Position numbers and translations under genes: made by a program
Part shown: piece after piece, positions 38,602 through 50,112 of the stretch
Layout of the letters: every line of letters begins with the position of its first letter
Position numbering within the stretch: the stretch's first letter is position 1
The notes under the pieces: generated by a model
Told to the model about the DNA's origin: nothing
Seen by the model: only the letters and a program-made list of their open reading frames with translations
Databases searched by the model: none
Assembly (NCBI GenBank): GCA_037951165.1
Contig: JBBDHG010000112.1
Location: 4,404,501-4,468,500, forward strand
DNA: 64,000 nt
Source: Lophius americanus
Lineage: Eukaryota > Chordata > Actinopteri > Lophiiformes > Lophiidae
Direction: 5' to 3'

Positions 38602-40712
38602 AGAGGAAGCTGTCACCGTGGAGTAGCACTGTCTCGCCTGCAGCCTCAGGTTTCTTGTAACACCCCCCCCCCCCCCTCGGTTGTGATTAGGGTCAAGGCA
38701 ACAAGAATGGCTGAAGATCAGATCAGAAACAGCAGCAGCAGGAGGAAGGTCTTTTACAATGTGAAGTAGGGGTGGGCGGATCGATTTAAATATCTATAGT
38801 ATCGATACTAATGTTGGTATTAGGTATTGATCGATACTTGTGTGATGAGATCGATTCTTAAGTTTCAGTTTATCTTCTGTGGAACTCCGAGCATTTACAG
38901 AGTGGCCGTACAACAGCGCTCTTCTCTCTCTATTAGCCCCTCCCCTTTCCTCCACTCCCCGGCCTCCACTGCTACACTCACGCACTCACTCCATCACTCA
39001 CTCACTCACTCCATCACTCACTCACTCACTCACTCACTCACTCACTCACTGCCTGTGGCTGCATGATGGCAGAGCGGAAAAGGAGCGCCGTTTAGAGCTT
39101 TTTTACAGCTACAAACCAAACCACTGCAACCTGGAATGTTTGCAGGAAAGAAATTAGGTACTGTGGCAACACCACAAATTTACATAAGCATATTAAAACA
39201 CACCCCAACCAGAATTCTGAGCTGCAGGGCAAACAAAAGGAGGAAGAGAGGGAAAGTAGTAGAACGTATCGGTAGTGGTATCGGCTATACTGGCCCTGTG
39301 TTTACTTGGTTTTGGATCATATCAAATTTTGCAGTATCGCACAGCCCTAATGTGAAGGATTGTGGCACTGAGCTCCTCCCCCTTCTGCCACTGCACACAC
39401 TTCTTATGTAACATAATACGATGGCCAAAATTCCCATGTTCAGAGAGAGCTTTAGCCGTAGACTACCTCAAATCATTACTAAATTCATGCTTAATAAGAA
39501 GCATTTACCCTATTTGATGGCTACAACCCTGGGTGGGTCGAAGAGAAATATATGATCACTATTTAATATCTGTGTCTTACATTGAGTTGTTTAGAGTGTA
39601 AACATTTTTTAACTATTGTTTTACCTTTGTTTGAATGTGTAGTAAGGTAGTCTAAGGCCAGATTTTAACTTTAAAACATTCAAATAATGAACTGCTACCA
39701 ACAGAATTGACATAACAGTGTGGTTGTTATCTGAAATAGATTGCTATACTCTGTTGAAAGATATCTTATGAAAGGAAATTAGCATAACAGAAGAAGAGGC
39801 CAACCTCATACATTAAGCTGGGAGGTGCATGAACTGTAAGTTTTAAGAACGTAAATGATGTCAAACGTATTTCCTTACTAAACAGAAAACTCTCTCTTTA
39901 GATGCCGATCATAAATCGTAAAACACGCATCATTCAAATGAGACATCAGTCAGCTAAGGTTCATCAAAGTCATCTTTTTTTGTCCAAACACATACGAAAA
40001 CAATTTGCTTTTGTCCAAACCTGACCCCTGAATCTAACCTGCTCCCCTCTCTTCAACACCTACAAATCACCCTCGTACTGTAAAAACCAAATGTCTAACT
40101 GACCTTGCTGGTCTCCGCGTCTGCAACCCCGAAACCTGCCTTGATCCAAGGTCGTGTTCCAGGAACGGCCTAGTTCGCTCTAGTCTAACAGTGAGAACCA
40201 GTCGCTGGTTCCTCTGGTGATATGCTATTCAAATGATGTTTGGAGCTGCATTTTAAGGCTGGTCATATTTTACAAGATGCCCCTTTAACTGATTGTAAAT
40301 TGTGGACTGATGGTTTAGAAAACTTGACATGGCCATGCTTGTGAGTTAAACATTTGATAATGTAGCTGTGATTATAATGTATTTAATATGAAAGTTGTAA
40401 AAAACTGAACCTGATTAGCGGTTACTTTGAACCAAACTCTGGTTTAGGTTATGCTCCAGGAAATGTTTACAAGGACGACGCATGTTGACAAGAGTTATCA
40501 CAAGAGGGGGAGTGAGTGCTTAAAACTTGATATTAATGTCCACCACCTTCCATACAACTTGAATTTGTATGAACATTTCAAATCTAGCGTTGATCGTGCT
40601 TCTGGTATGTATAAAATATTTACGTGAAAACTTTTATTTTTGTTGTGATGCATGTTGACAGTACATGACTGGAATTTAATGCAATTTGGAATAAACGTGT
40701 CTTCTGGTCTTT
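38602..40712 (+). other. ARMC9: Probable ARMC9 3' UTR
   Basis: From the TGA at 38599-38601 to the first convincing polyadenylation site: AATAAA at 40690-40695 followed by a GT-rich GTGTCTTCTGGTCTTTGT. A poly-C run (about 38664-38677) lies just beyond the stop, and a complete hAT element is inserted at 38767-39349. The end is inferred from the hexamer; an earlier cleavage site is possible. Confidence 0.4.
38767..39349 (+). mobile_element. Non-autonomous hAT element with exact 8-bp target-site duplication
   Basis: The element starts TAGGGGTGGGCGGATCG and ends CGCACAGCCCTA, giving imperfect terminal inverted repeats. It is flanked on both sides by ATGTGAAG (38759-38766 and 39350-39357), an exact 8-base duplication as expected for hAT transposition. 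The interior at 39159-39203 still encodes YCGNTTNLHKHIKTHP, a relic of the BED zinc finger found at the N terminus of ZBED-type hAT transposases. The catalytic domain is missing. A (TCAC)n microsatellite fills 38974-39050. Confidence 0.9.
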
Positions 40713-43700
40713 GTATATACCTGAACCTTGGTACAGTGGCAATGGAAATCTCGCTTCAATGGTTCTTGATTTTTATGTTTGATTAATACTTTCAGGCTCT
40801 GTCGCACAATCTGAGCTAAAGTTTCAAATCTCTTCCCGTATTAACGATTAGTGACTTCATAAGTTGAAGTTTGGCAGGCATTGACTAAAAGTACTTTGTT
40901 GTCACAGTACTAGTACAATATTTGGATACACCCTTTGATTAAAGGTTGGTCTAACTTTCGAGAAAGGTGCTCATGAGGGTAGTTTCATCACCGCGTTCGG
41001 GTTTCTTTGACTTTACCTGAAGATCATTTCAAAGCTTTTCATATTGACTGACCTTCTTGTCTTCAGGTAATAATGGTTGTCATTTATCTTTGAGTAAATG
41101 ATTGGTTCTTGACCTAACAGGGATGAATATAGTTTTCTAATAATGCTATTTATTGTTTACCAGCCGTACTGATGGGCTCAGACGCAAAGACAAATAAATA
41201 TATCCCACTGATTCATTTTTGACATGGCAGGAGGTGAAGACTTCATGAAGGGGGCTCAAATGATGCCTATAGTGTGAAAATCTGACATCGAGGTAAACGG
41301 CAGTTAGTTTGAAGAATCAATAATAGGGAGCAGCTTATTTTTAACATTGATCTGATAACTGCATAATATAGTGTGAATTATTCCAAGGGGTTGACCGGTG
41401 TAATTTTCCAAAGTACAATCAAAGATAAAAAGATATGGAGAAATATGTTGAACACCTTTCCGTCTCGGTTATTATTCATTATTTCAATAGATACAATTAA
41501 TAAACAACGCAGCACGTCAGCCAAGAGACTATTCAAGCATGCATTGAACAATAATATAATAATCGATTTATTTTATCACCGAAAAATCGGGGAAACTGGA
41601 ATCGTCATTGCAGCCCAAACATCACGTGTACTACAAATCCCTGAATGCATTGCGTTAGATGGCACGTCAACCAAGAGTGTGAGCGCTCTTAACAGGGACA
41701 CGGTCCTTTAAGTAAAAGCAGAAGTGTCAAACTCAAGGTCCGCGGGCCACAGCCGGCCCACACTACAATTATGTCCCGCCCCGAGGCAATATTTATTTTT
41801 TATAATAACTGACCCGCTGGTATTCAGCACAAACACCACAGATACTACAAATCCCACAATGCAACGCGATAGCCGGAGTTTAGCAGACATGAAAATGACG
41901 CCTGAATGGTTCCAGATTCTCTGTGTTATTCCAAGACATTTTTTGGGGCGAGAGAGGTATAGGGGCCTATGATGGCGGAGTGAACCAGGGCAGGAAACGA
42001 TGCTGGTGTGGATGATAAGACCTTTATTTCTAACCAAATTGGGATTGGGGTGATTTCCCTATGATGCAACCTGTAGTGAATGATCCTGCATTACCTGCCC
42101 AATAACAGAACCTAAAATGGCAGGTTGTTCATTTTAATAGATTGGGCCTTGCGACTAAAGAGAGGGGTTCTTGCCTTAATCTTAGGGAAACATAAATTCT
42201 GCTCTCTTAAAGGACAATTCCGAGGGAGAATGTCAGGTCATCAGTCTGTGAGTTGAAGCAAGACAATGATCCCAAGTAGAACAGTAGGTCCACCTCCGGA
42301 TGATTCCAGAGTTTCCCTGCTCAATTTAGCCTAAAGATCGCACACAGTTTAGCTAACACACAAAAGTAGAAGAGATCAAGAAGGGCCCAATACCGTTTCA
42401 CAGCGTTGTACTGTCAGTTTGTTGAATCATGGGATGCGTACTAGGACAGGCGCACTGGTTGGTTTGCATCACTGGTCAGAAATGTTTGACAATGGAACAT
42501 GGAACAACTCTCTGCGTGGAGTGTAGGAGTTAAGTGTTTGAATCTAGGTGTAAACCCCGGCACTGCTTTATTCTGAACTGTAACTCCTCTTTGTTGTGTT
42601 CATCTTGCGCTTTATACTCTCCAGTTGTCAGGTTTGATCTCGTGGCCAACAAGGACGTCACTTTGTTTAGATGTCAATAGATTCTTGAAGCCTCTCTGAC
42701 ATTGGCTTTGAGTGACAGTTCCTACCAGCAATACATATTTTACTGTTGGAATTTGAAACATTTCTCAATGTGGAATCTGATTTCAGATATATATATAGTG
42801 GGCTGGTAATTCCATAGAAGTTTGAAATGCAAAAAAAAGCCAGTTTGAGAATGTGGTTTTAATTACATCTCTCCTAACATGAGACTCCATACCCTTGGCA
42901 TCTTACATGGTGGCATTTCCTGGAATTGACCATGTCTTACTTTAATTCCGTCCCTATTTATGATGGCATCTGGCCTGCGTGGGCGCGGCATAACAGGTTC
43001 AGCACATGTTCTCTCTGAACAATGGCACAAGCAGACCCAAAAACGTTCTAGAGCATCCTGAACGTATGATAGTTTCTTGATGCTGCCTCAGAGGTGTAAA
43101 TGAGAAGTAAGTATACAAAGGTGAAAGAAGTGACGCAGCTGGATCTAACTGGGTCTCTCGCAGGTTGTTCAAAGCCTTCAACAATTAATATTGTGGACGC
43201 TGCTGGAGTGCAAGCAACACAATGTAAGGAAACGGGCCATACAAGAGAGACTGACGCACTTGTGGCCAGGTGGCTGTGTAACCCTGAGCCTGAGGCATGT
43301 TGGTACCGTCCAGCTGTCACAGCGAAAGAGAGGAAACTGCTGCTCTCTATCAAAACAGACCTTTGGAGAAATATGGATGGGCCTGTATGGTAGGGGAAAA
43401 TATCAAACAGCCTAATTACGTCTTACTTTCCAACCGCTCTAACAGACAGGCTGTTGTCTGATTTCACAGGCTTGTGAAATCAGAATCACATTGTTGATCT
43501 CCTAACATCTTCACAATTACTCTTGTGGGAAAATGTGATGACCACCCGAAATCCTAAACAACCACAATAGTGTATGCTTTGAAAGAAGAACCCAAACTGT
43601 CACCAGGATCCCCGGAACCCCTGTCAGGCATTTATCAGTGTTTCAGACCTGAGAGCGACTGATAAACCCTGACGCCAGCTAAGAGGAGACAGCTCTTCAG

Positions 43701-44380
43701 TGTCTCTATCTCATGCACCTCCTGTTTCCTCCTGAATGGTTTTTGGATGGAGATATAGAGGTGACCCCCTCATCTGCCCTCTTGAAGCTGTGTGCCTCCT
43801 GTCGGGCCGTGTTTGGTAGTTTCGGTGGGCGCACCAAACAGTGGAAGAGAGAGAACAAAGCAGCGCATATTGACTGAAAGCATTCTTGTTTGAGCCTTTG
43901 GATATTCTGTTAAACATAGTTTGTTAAAGGTTAACAAGGCCGCTGATCCAACAGAATGAATGCTGAAGCTATTTGGAATTAACCTTTTTACATTTTTGAC
44001 CTTCCCAGGAATGTCCTCACAAAATATCCATTAACCTTTGCAGTGAAAGCGCCTACATTTCTGTGTACACTACAGCAAATCCAAAGACATGTTCAGTGGG
44101 ACGCTGCAATATTCGGTCTGACTGTTGATTCTGGAACAGGAAGGGGATAAAAAGGACTAATCACTGTCACTGATGTCATTTAACGATAAGCCGTTGTATC
44201 TGCTTCCCCCCCAATCCCACTGAGGCTGTCTTATGTGGGGATGACACAGCTGTTTGTGGAATGAAGATTTACAGCTTGACAATTCAAACTTTATATTTTC
44301 CAACATCAGTTATAAATTTCAACTCAATGCCACTAAGTTGATGTCCCCAATATAAATGTTTTTTTTGTTTTTTTTTATTA
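40713..44380. other. Intergenic DNA downstream of ARMC9
   Basis: No gene was recognised. A hAT-like repeat lies at 41600-41890 and a perfect 12-bp hairpin at 43457-43484. Open frames at 41373-41711, 41708-42037 and 43048-43393 overlap on opposite strands or lie in repeats and have no family resemblance. Confidence 0.5.
41600..41890. repeat. hAT-like dispersed repeat fragment
   Basis: CAAACTCAAGGTCCGCGGGCC and GTATTCAGCACAAAC resemble the termini of abundant fish hAT-type elements (CAAGGCCCGCGGGCC...). Two related motifs, TACTACAAATCCCTGAATGCA (near 41629) and TACTACAAATCCCACAATGC (near 41843), suggest a nested or duplicated insertion. Boundaries are not defined. Confidence 0.5.
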
Positions 44381-44394
44381 ACAGATCAGATTTG

Positions 44395-44770
44395 GTTATC
44401 AAGACGGCCAACATACATCAAAAGATTTTGTGTGGAACTCCTTTACAGAATGCCCTCGTCCCCGTCAGCAATGGAATATCCCCGAAAAATACATGCAGTC
44501 CCCCTGATTGAACTACTCAAGTTAAATTTGAAGTTATGTCCAACATAAAAGAAAAGCTCCTGATAAATAAAATATTAACTATTACAGTAAAACGTGATGT
44601 ATGGAAGATAAATATCCTCAATTTGATTTATATGCACTAAATTTGGACTAAATTGGACCAACACTTAGGAAGTTATGTCTGGAAAACAGTGTTTTTGGTA
44701 AAAAAAATAAAAAAGAAAGAAATAAGAAAAGAAAGAAAAACTCCTGCTAGAGTTTCACACCCACAGGAAC
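44395..44770 (+). repeat. Dispersed repeat X, copy 1
   Basis: Shares with 47075-47480 the words CCCTGATTGAACTACTCAA, GAAGTTATGTCC, TGGACTAAATTGGACCAA and AAGTTATGTC, in the same order and orientation. I do not recognise the family. An A-rich tract (44700-44740) interrupts it. Confidence 0.65.
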
Positions 44771-47074
44771 CAGGCACCACCAAAGCCCCGCCACAAACAT
44801 ACAGGATTAGGCATAAAGGTAATAGATTTGAAGTGGTTGAGAGTGTGTCACATTGGCTTTTGTTGCTGGTCACACAGAGGGGCCCTGTGTAGTTAGAGAG
44901 GGGGGACGGTGTTTACCTGTCGGCCCAGCTGACAGGTCCATTCATGACACTGCCTCACCACCTTCACCTTTGTTCTAGCAGCCTTTCTAGAGAGCAATAT
45001 CCTCAATTGACATCTGAGTGGAAAAGAGAGAGGGGGGGGGAACAACTAACCCCTGATGTCAATATTTCCCCCCTTAGTCATACATCAGTTCTTCCGCGGT
45101 GACTGAGGAGTTGGCAGCCAGCGGCCCTAAGCAGGGTGAATACCTGAACCTTCATTCCTGTGCGACATTTGACAGACTGAACTTAATCCTCCCTCAAGTA
45201 ATTAAAAGTTCCTAACTCTGTACCCAAACAAGACTGCACTCCATCTGACCCCGACTTCCTCATCTTTGATGAACTGTAACAAAATAAGAGTGAAGACTTT
45301 GATTGATAATGAGGAGGGTGAATTCAGTTGTGTCATTTCACCTGCTGTGGATACAATCCGTCAGCACACAGGAACTCCCTTATCAGGACAGAGAACTTTC
45401 AAGAAAAATGGATTACATGTAGGAATAAAGAAGTCTTGGTCTTGATCTTTAGACTTCCTTTCAGAGAACGTACTTGTGATTGAAGGGTAACGCCCCGAAT
45501 CTGGACACTAGAGGACGCGGCCGATGATTCTGCTGAGACTGATGAGTGACGGAGGTGGTAATTGCATGAGAAGGATGGGATGAGGAGGTAGAGTGTGTGC
45601 GTTACAGGAACAAGAGAGAGCTAGAGGAATGGAGATAATCGTATTTAAAAAGATGGCACAAGACGATTAAGAAAAGAGATAATTAAGACCGAGCATGTGT
45701 GGAGGGTGTGAACAAATAAACTACTGATCTTGAGTGGGAAAGAGTTGCCTTCCTGGCTGAACTTTCCCTGGATCTTCATTTCACAGAGAAGGATGTTAAA
45801 GCTGTTCTTATAATATAAAAAAAGATGTGTATAGAATAAATAACAAGCCTGTAGGTTTATGCACACATCTCTAAGAGCTTATTTTAATTTATATTATATA
45901 TGCCATTGGAAATCAGACTCTTTCCCTTTTCTTTCTATATTTGCATGCACTTTATTGTATTTTAACTTACATGTGTATTTCTTATTTAGAATATCTGTAT
46001 GCTGGAGCTGCTGCAACTACTTATTTTTTTCCTTCTGGGGATTAATCAAGTTTTTCTATACTATGCTAATGTATTCTATTATATTCTATTTACTTTCAGT
46101 AAAATAAATGATTCAAGTAGTGTGAAGTGACTGAGGCAAGAACGGAGAAGAATGATTTCAGGTTTAGTTAATTTGACATTTAGGCATACTGACTTGCTGC
46201 TCCTACAGTGTCGAAAACAACTTTACTGGAAAAGGAAAATTACAAAGGTTTATTTGTAAAATCAACAATACTGCAAGCAAGGTCATATCCTGACACCGGC
46301 CACATGTTACGCTGAGTCACCGCGCTCGTGGGCTTCAGTTTCCTCATCAGCTAAGGCCTCTATTTCAGGTGAAAGAGAGAGAGAAGAAACAACACTTTTC
46401 AAACCAAGGGAGAGCTGAGGGACTGCAGTGTCCATCATTATCCCTCTCCTGTTCAGCATTTTCAGGGCTCGAATCCACAGAGGGCGAAAAAAGCATCAAA
46501 ACGGGAAACAACATAGCCCGCAGGCAACAGGATGCACATGGTCCCGAGAAGGATGGCTGGTTGGATACAGGAAATGGAGAGAGCAGGAGAGGAAGGAGAG
46601 ATCACAGCTGACAGTTGTTCTCTCCCAACACAGTGACGAGGCGGAAAATCAGCAATCAGAAATTCATCTATAATTCAGCTCATGCTGCAGGACGTTCTCA
46701 TCAAAAGAATGAAGATTTTTCTAACATTTAATACCAATTTATAGGCTGTCAAATGACATTCAGGGAATGGCTGGGGGGGTTTATGAAACCTTTGTTAGAA
46801 TCATGGCTGTTCAGTAATGCAGGGCTTCTTGCTGATGTCATTAAGACGTGATGTCAGAAAGACACTTTTTTAATCTCCGAAGGGGAAGTTTAGTCATTAC
46901 AGCAGCTGCAAAACACAGACATTCTTAAGTTCACAACAGGTAAGACATACTAGGTAATATATAAATATATATATAATTCATGCTCAACGTTAAATCCTCA
47001 TAACCTACCCAATAAACTAGGCCAATGTTGTCCTCTCTGACAGCAAAGCCATACCCCTAAAAGTCCCAAATCCC
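44771..47074. other. Intergenic DNA, nothing recognised
   Basis: No coding sequence, RNA gene or identifiable repeat was seen. Short open frames at 45645-46107 are AT-rich and Phe/Tyr/Leu-rich, as expected by chance. Confidence 0.5.
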
Positions 47075-47480
47075 CTGTGTTGTACAAACAATCCCTCTGA
47101 TTAAACTCCTCAAAGTAAATACGAAGTTATGCCCGAAGAAAAGTTTCGTTTTGTAAAAACATCTCCCCCTAGTGAGTAGAATATTGGACTATCAGAGTAA
47201 TATATGAAAAAAATACAAGATAGAGCTTCTCGAGTGGATTCGTATTCACCGAATGGACTAAATCGGACCAAGGGTTGAGAAATTATGTCCCTATAAAATT
47301 TGGAGGCAAAGCTCCCTCTAGTGTTTGGGAGAAAAATACCGACCTTTCCCTAAATCACATTAGTTCTCCACCCCAATAAGGTCTATGGGGATATAACATT
47401 TCTAAAAGATCCGGGAGATAGTTTATGAGTTATCGCGTTAATGCGAAGGATCTGCAGTGTCGGCTAGAACGATTTTAGAT
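47075..47480 (+). repeat. Dispersed repeat X, copy 2
   Basis: Carries CCCTCTGATTAAACTCCTCAA, GAAGTTATGCCC, TGGACTAAATCGGACCAA, GTTGAGAAATTATG and GAGTTATCGCGTTAATGCGA. It matches copy 1 in direct orientation and copy 3 in inverted orientation. Confidence 0.7.
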
Positions 47481-48019
47481 AAGAAGTGTCATGATGGAGG
47501 CAATGATTTCCTCAGCAGTGGTCTACATCATGAGAGGTGGATGGAGAGTTTTTAAAATTTTTCACTTTACAATTTATTCTTCATCACGTCAGAAGACATT
47601 TCTCTTGAATAAATTATAAATAAATAAATCCACTCTGAGGACACGGCAGCATGGAAGAATGCTGCTCAAGTACACAGACGCAGTGACTCTCATATGTAGC
47701 TGAGCGTAAATGAAATGTCAGTGCTCTGCCAAATTAATGTTTGTATGAAGCGAGACTGTGAGCAATAAAAAAACAGCTAACAAAAAAGATCGACCAAAAA
47801 TGTCTTCAAAATGGTGCAATCTTCATGCATGAAAATGAATATGCCTGTTTGTAATGAAGTATCCGTTAACACCCGCATACTGTTATCCATACATCCACAA
47901 GAGGGCACTGAAGAGTCAGACGTTTCTACAGCAATGAAAATTCTGAATGTAGAGAAGGTTGGGATAATTTACCTCAATAAAATAAACAGCGGAAATTTGT
48001 CATAACTGTAAAAGTTATA

Positions 48020-48440
48020 TCACCGAAAAGTCAGGTATACTCTGGAATGGTCATTTCTGCTGTCGCCACAGATGCTTCGTGTTAACGCGATAACTTAAAA
48101 ACTATTTCATTGATTATTTTCAAACTTCAGACCCTAATAGAGGTTAGTTTGAGGAAGAACTTGATTGATCTTGGGAATGGTAGGGTGTATATTTCTGATA
48201 CTACGGGGTGCTTTACCTCCAACGCTTTTTGTGCCATAATTTCTCAACAATCGATCCGATTTAGTCCAAATTTGTGACATATCAATCGGCTCCAGGAGCT
48301 CTATGTCGTTTATATAATATTTTACCAATTTTTTACTCTTAATAGTTCAGACTTACCCAGTTTGGGAAGGTTTTTTTAGAGTACAGTGGAACTAACTTCC
48401 CATTTAATTTGAGGAGTCCAATCAAGGAGATGACTTGCAC
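48020..48440 (-). repeat. Dispersed repeat X, copy 3 (inverted)
   Basis: The reverse complement contains TTGGACTCCTCAAATTAAAT, TTTGGACTAAATCGGATCGA, TTGAGAAATTATG and AAGTTATCGCGTTAACACGA. These match copy 2 in the same order. The two form an imperfect inverted repeat with about 540 bases between arms. Confidence 0.7.
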
Positions 48441-49359
48441 AATGAAGTGGATCGGGACATTTTAGGGGAAATCCCTTTGCTGTCGGGGACGCCAGCGTAG
48501 GTCTAGTTTCTCTTAAAGCACAGCTCGAAGCGTGGCTTGGTATTTTTTCTGAAAATCACACAGCGGAGGTGCGTTATGCTGCTGTTGGTTTGTCACATTG
48601 GTTTTGTAACTTGGAATAGGTCCAATACTTTTAAATTGAGTTTTTCCAAGTAATTGTGCTGTAGTAAAATGAACATAATAAATTGAGTTTATCTATCCAA
48701 AAGAAATGAAGTTGGCCAAACAGAATTACTTATTACTGAAAGAAGTCTATTTCATGATATGGAAATAATTTCAATGGTTTCAGGGGAACAAAAAAACAAT
48801 TGTGGTAACTCAATTTGGATCAGTTCCTCTCAATTTGATGGATTCTTGCAAAGTTTAAGTCTCATATCCTACATGATATAATCATGCCTGTCTTGCAAAC
48901 ACGGAAATATTTCCCTGTTTTGAGCGTATTCAGCTAAATGACATAATTTAGAGACTAAGGCGTAAACAACAGAATATAATTAACTACTTATATTCAAAAA
49001 AAAAAGAACAGATGAAAACGAGATAAAATGAAACGCATAATAAATAGAAGAATAGATTAGAACGAGGAAATGCAGCACATAATAAGCAATTGTTTTAAAC
49101 CTAATATAAATAGGCAAGTATTATAGCCTACATATTTTACTTACTATGTATCAAATCGTTTTTAATTCTCATCAAACAAATCAAGTGATTTGGAAATTAG
49201 GTCTGCATAACAATGAATCCAAGCTGATCTTGTTCCCTTTCTTCGCTAGAGGATGAGAAACAAAACATGTCCATCGACGGGGTTACTGTTATTTGGGATT
49301 AGGGTGTGCCTGCATGACGTGCTCAATTAATCGGCCGTGGTCATCCTCTCCCCCGATCA

Positions 49360-49591
49360 CCCATCATCATTCGCGTCGCGTGCGCGTGTGTCCACAGAAC
49401 CGCCCCGCCTCTAAAGCTGGAGCTCCGAGCGCGAGCGCACTCATAGCGCGTCTGACCCCCGGACAGAGACCCGCACCGCCGCCACGCTGTCTCCACGGAC
49501 GTCTTTCGACTAGAGGAGTGGACGGAGCGTGAACTCCAGACATTTTGTTGTCCTCCATAGAACCATCATCGTTATTCTAAGGCAAAAAAAA
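49360..49591 (+). promoter_or_regulatory. B3GNT7: CpG-rich promoter and 5' UTR exon of B3GNT7
   Basis: A short GC-rich island (CGCGTCGCGTGCGCG, GAGCGCGAGCGCAC) stands out from AT-rich surroundings. It ends in a donor GTAAGT at 49592. The B3GNT7 coding exon begins with an acceptor (TTATGCCAG) one base before its ATG, so an untranslated first exon here is the natural partner. The transcription start is not resolved. Confidence 0.6.
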
Positions 49592-50112
49592 GTAAGTGCG
49601 TGTCCTTCTTTTCTCCTCACGTAAAACAGTTTCACACAACAAACCGTATCCTTATCTGACTTCTGTCCTTTTATTTTTTGTCAGTCATAAAGACTCAAAA
49701 TCGCTTAAGTCTAAAAGAAGTGACAAATCGGAGTGTGAGAAAATACTTGGATCTTTAAGAAAGACACACAAAAGTATAAACGTATATAAATATATCCACC
49801 TATGACCTTTCCTCGTTTATACAGGCCTATATAAATTTATTTTTATCTATCATCGTGTTTACTTTGTTTTGAAAAGTGCTGCATAAATAAAGAAGGCTAT
49901 TATTTCCATGCCTTGTTGCGGATATTTCATTTCTACCGAACAATGAATTAAACTGCGCAATAGTTCTTTCTCCTATACATCTATCACAGTTAAATTTAAG
50001 GTTATAAAAGGAAAAGAATACTTCATAAAGAATATTGTATAAAATGACCTTAGGTTGAGATAGAGTTAGGCCGCCTGTAACTGACAAACTGTCATCTTTT
50101 TGTTATGCCAGG

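Noticed and set aside
41708..42037. 109-codon minus-strand frame
   Set aside because: Falls across the hAT-like repeat and overlaps an opposite-strand frame; no family resemblance.
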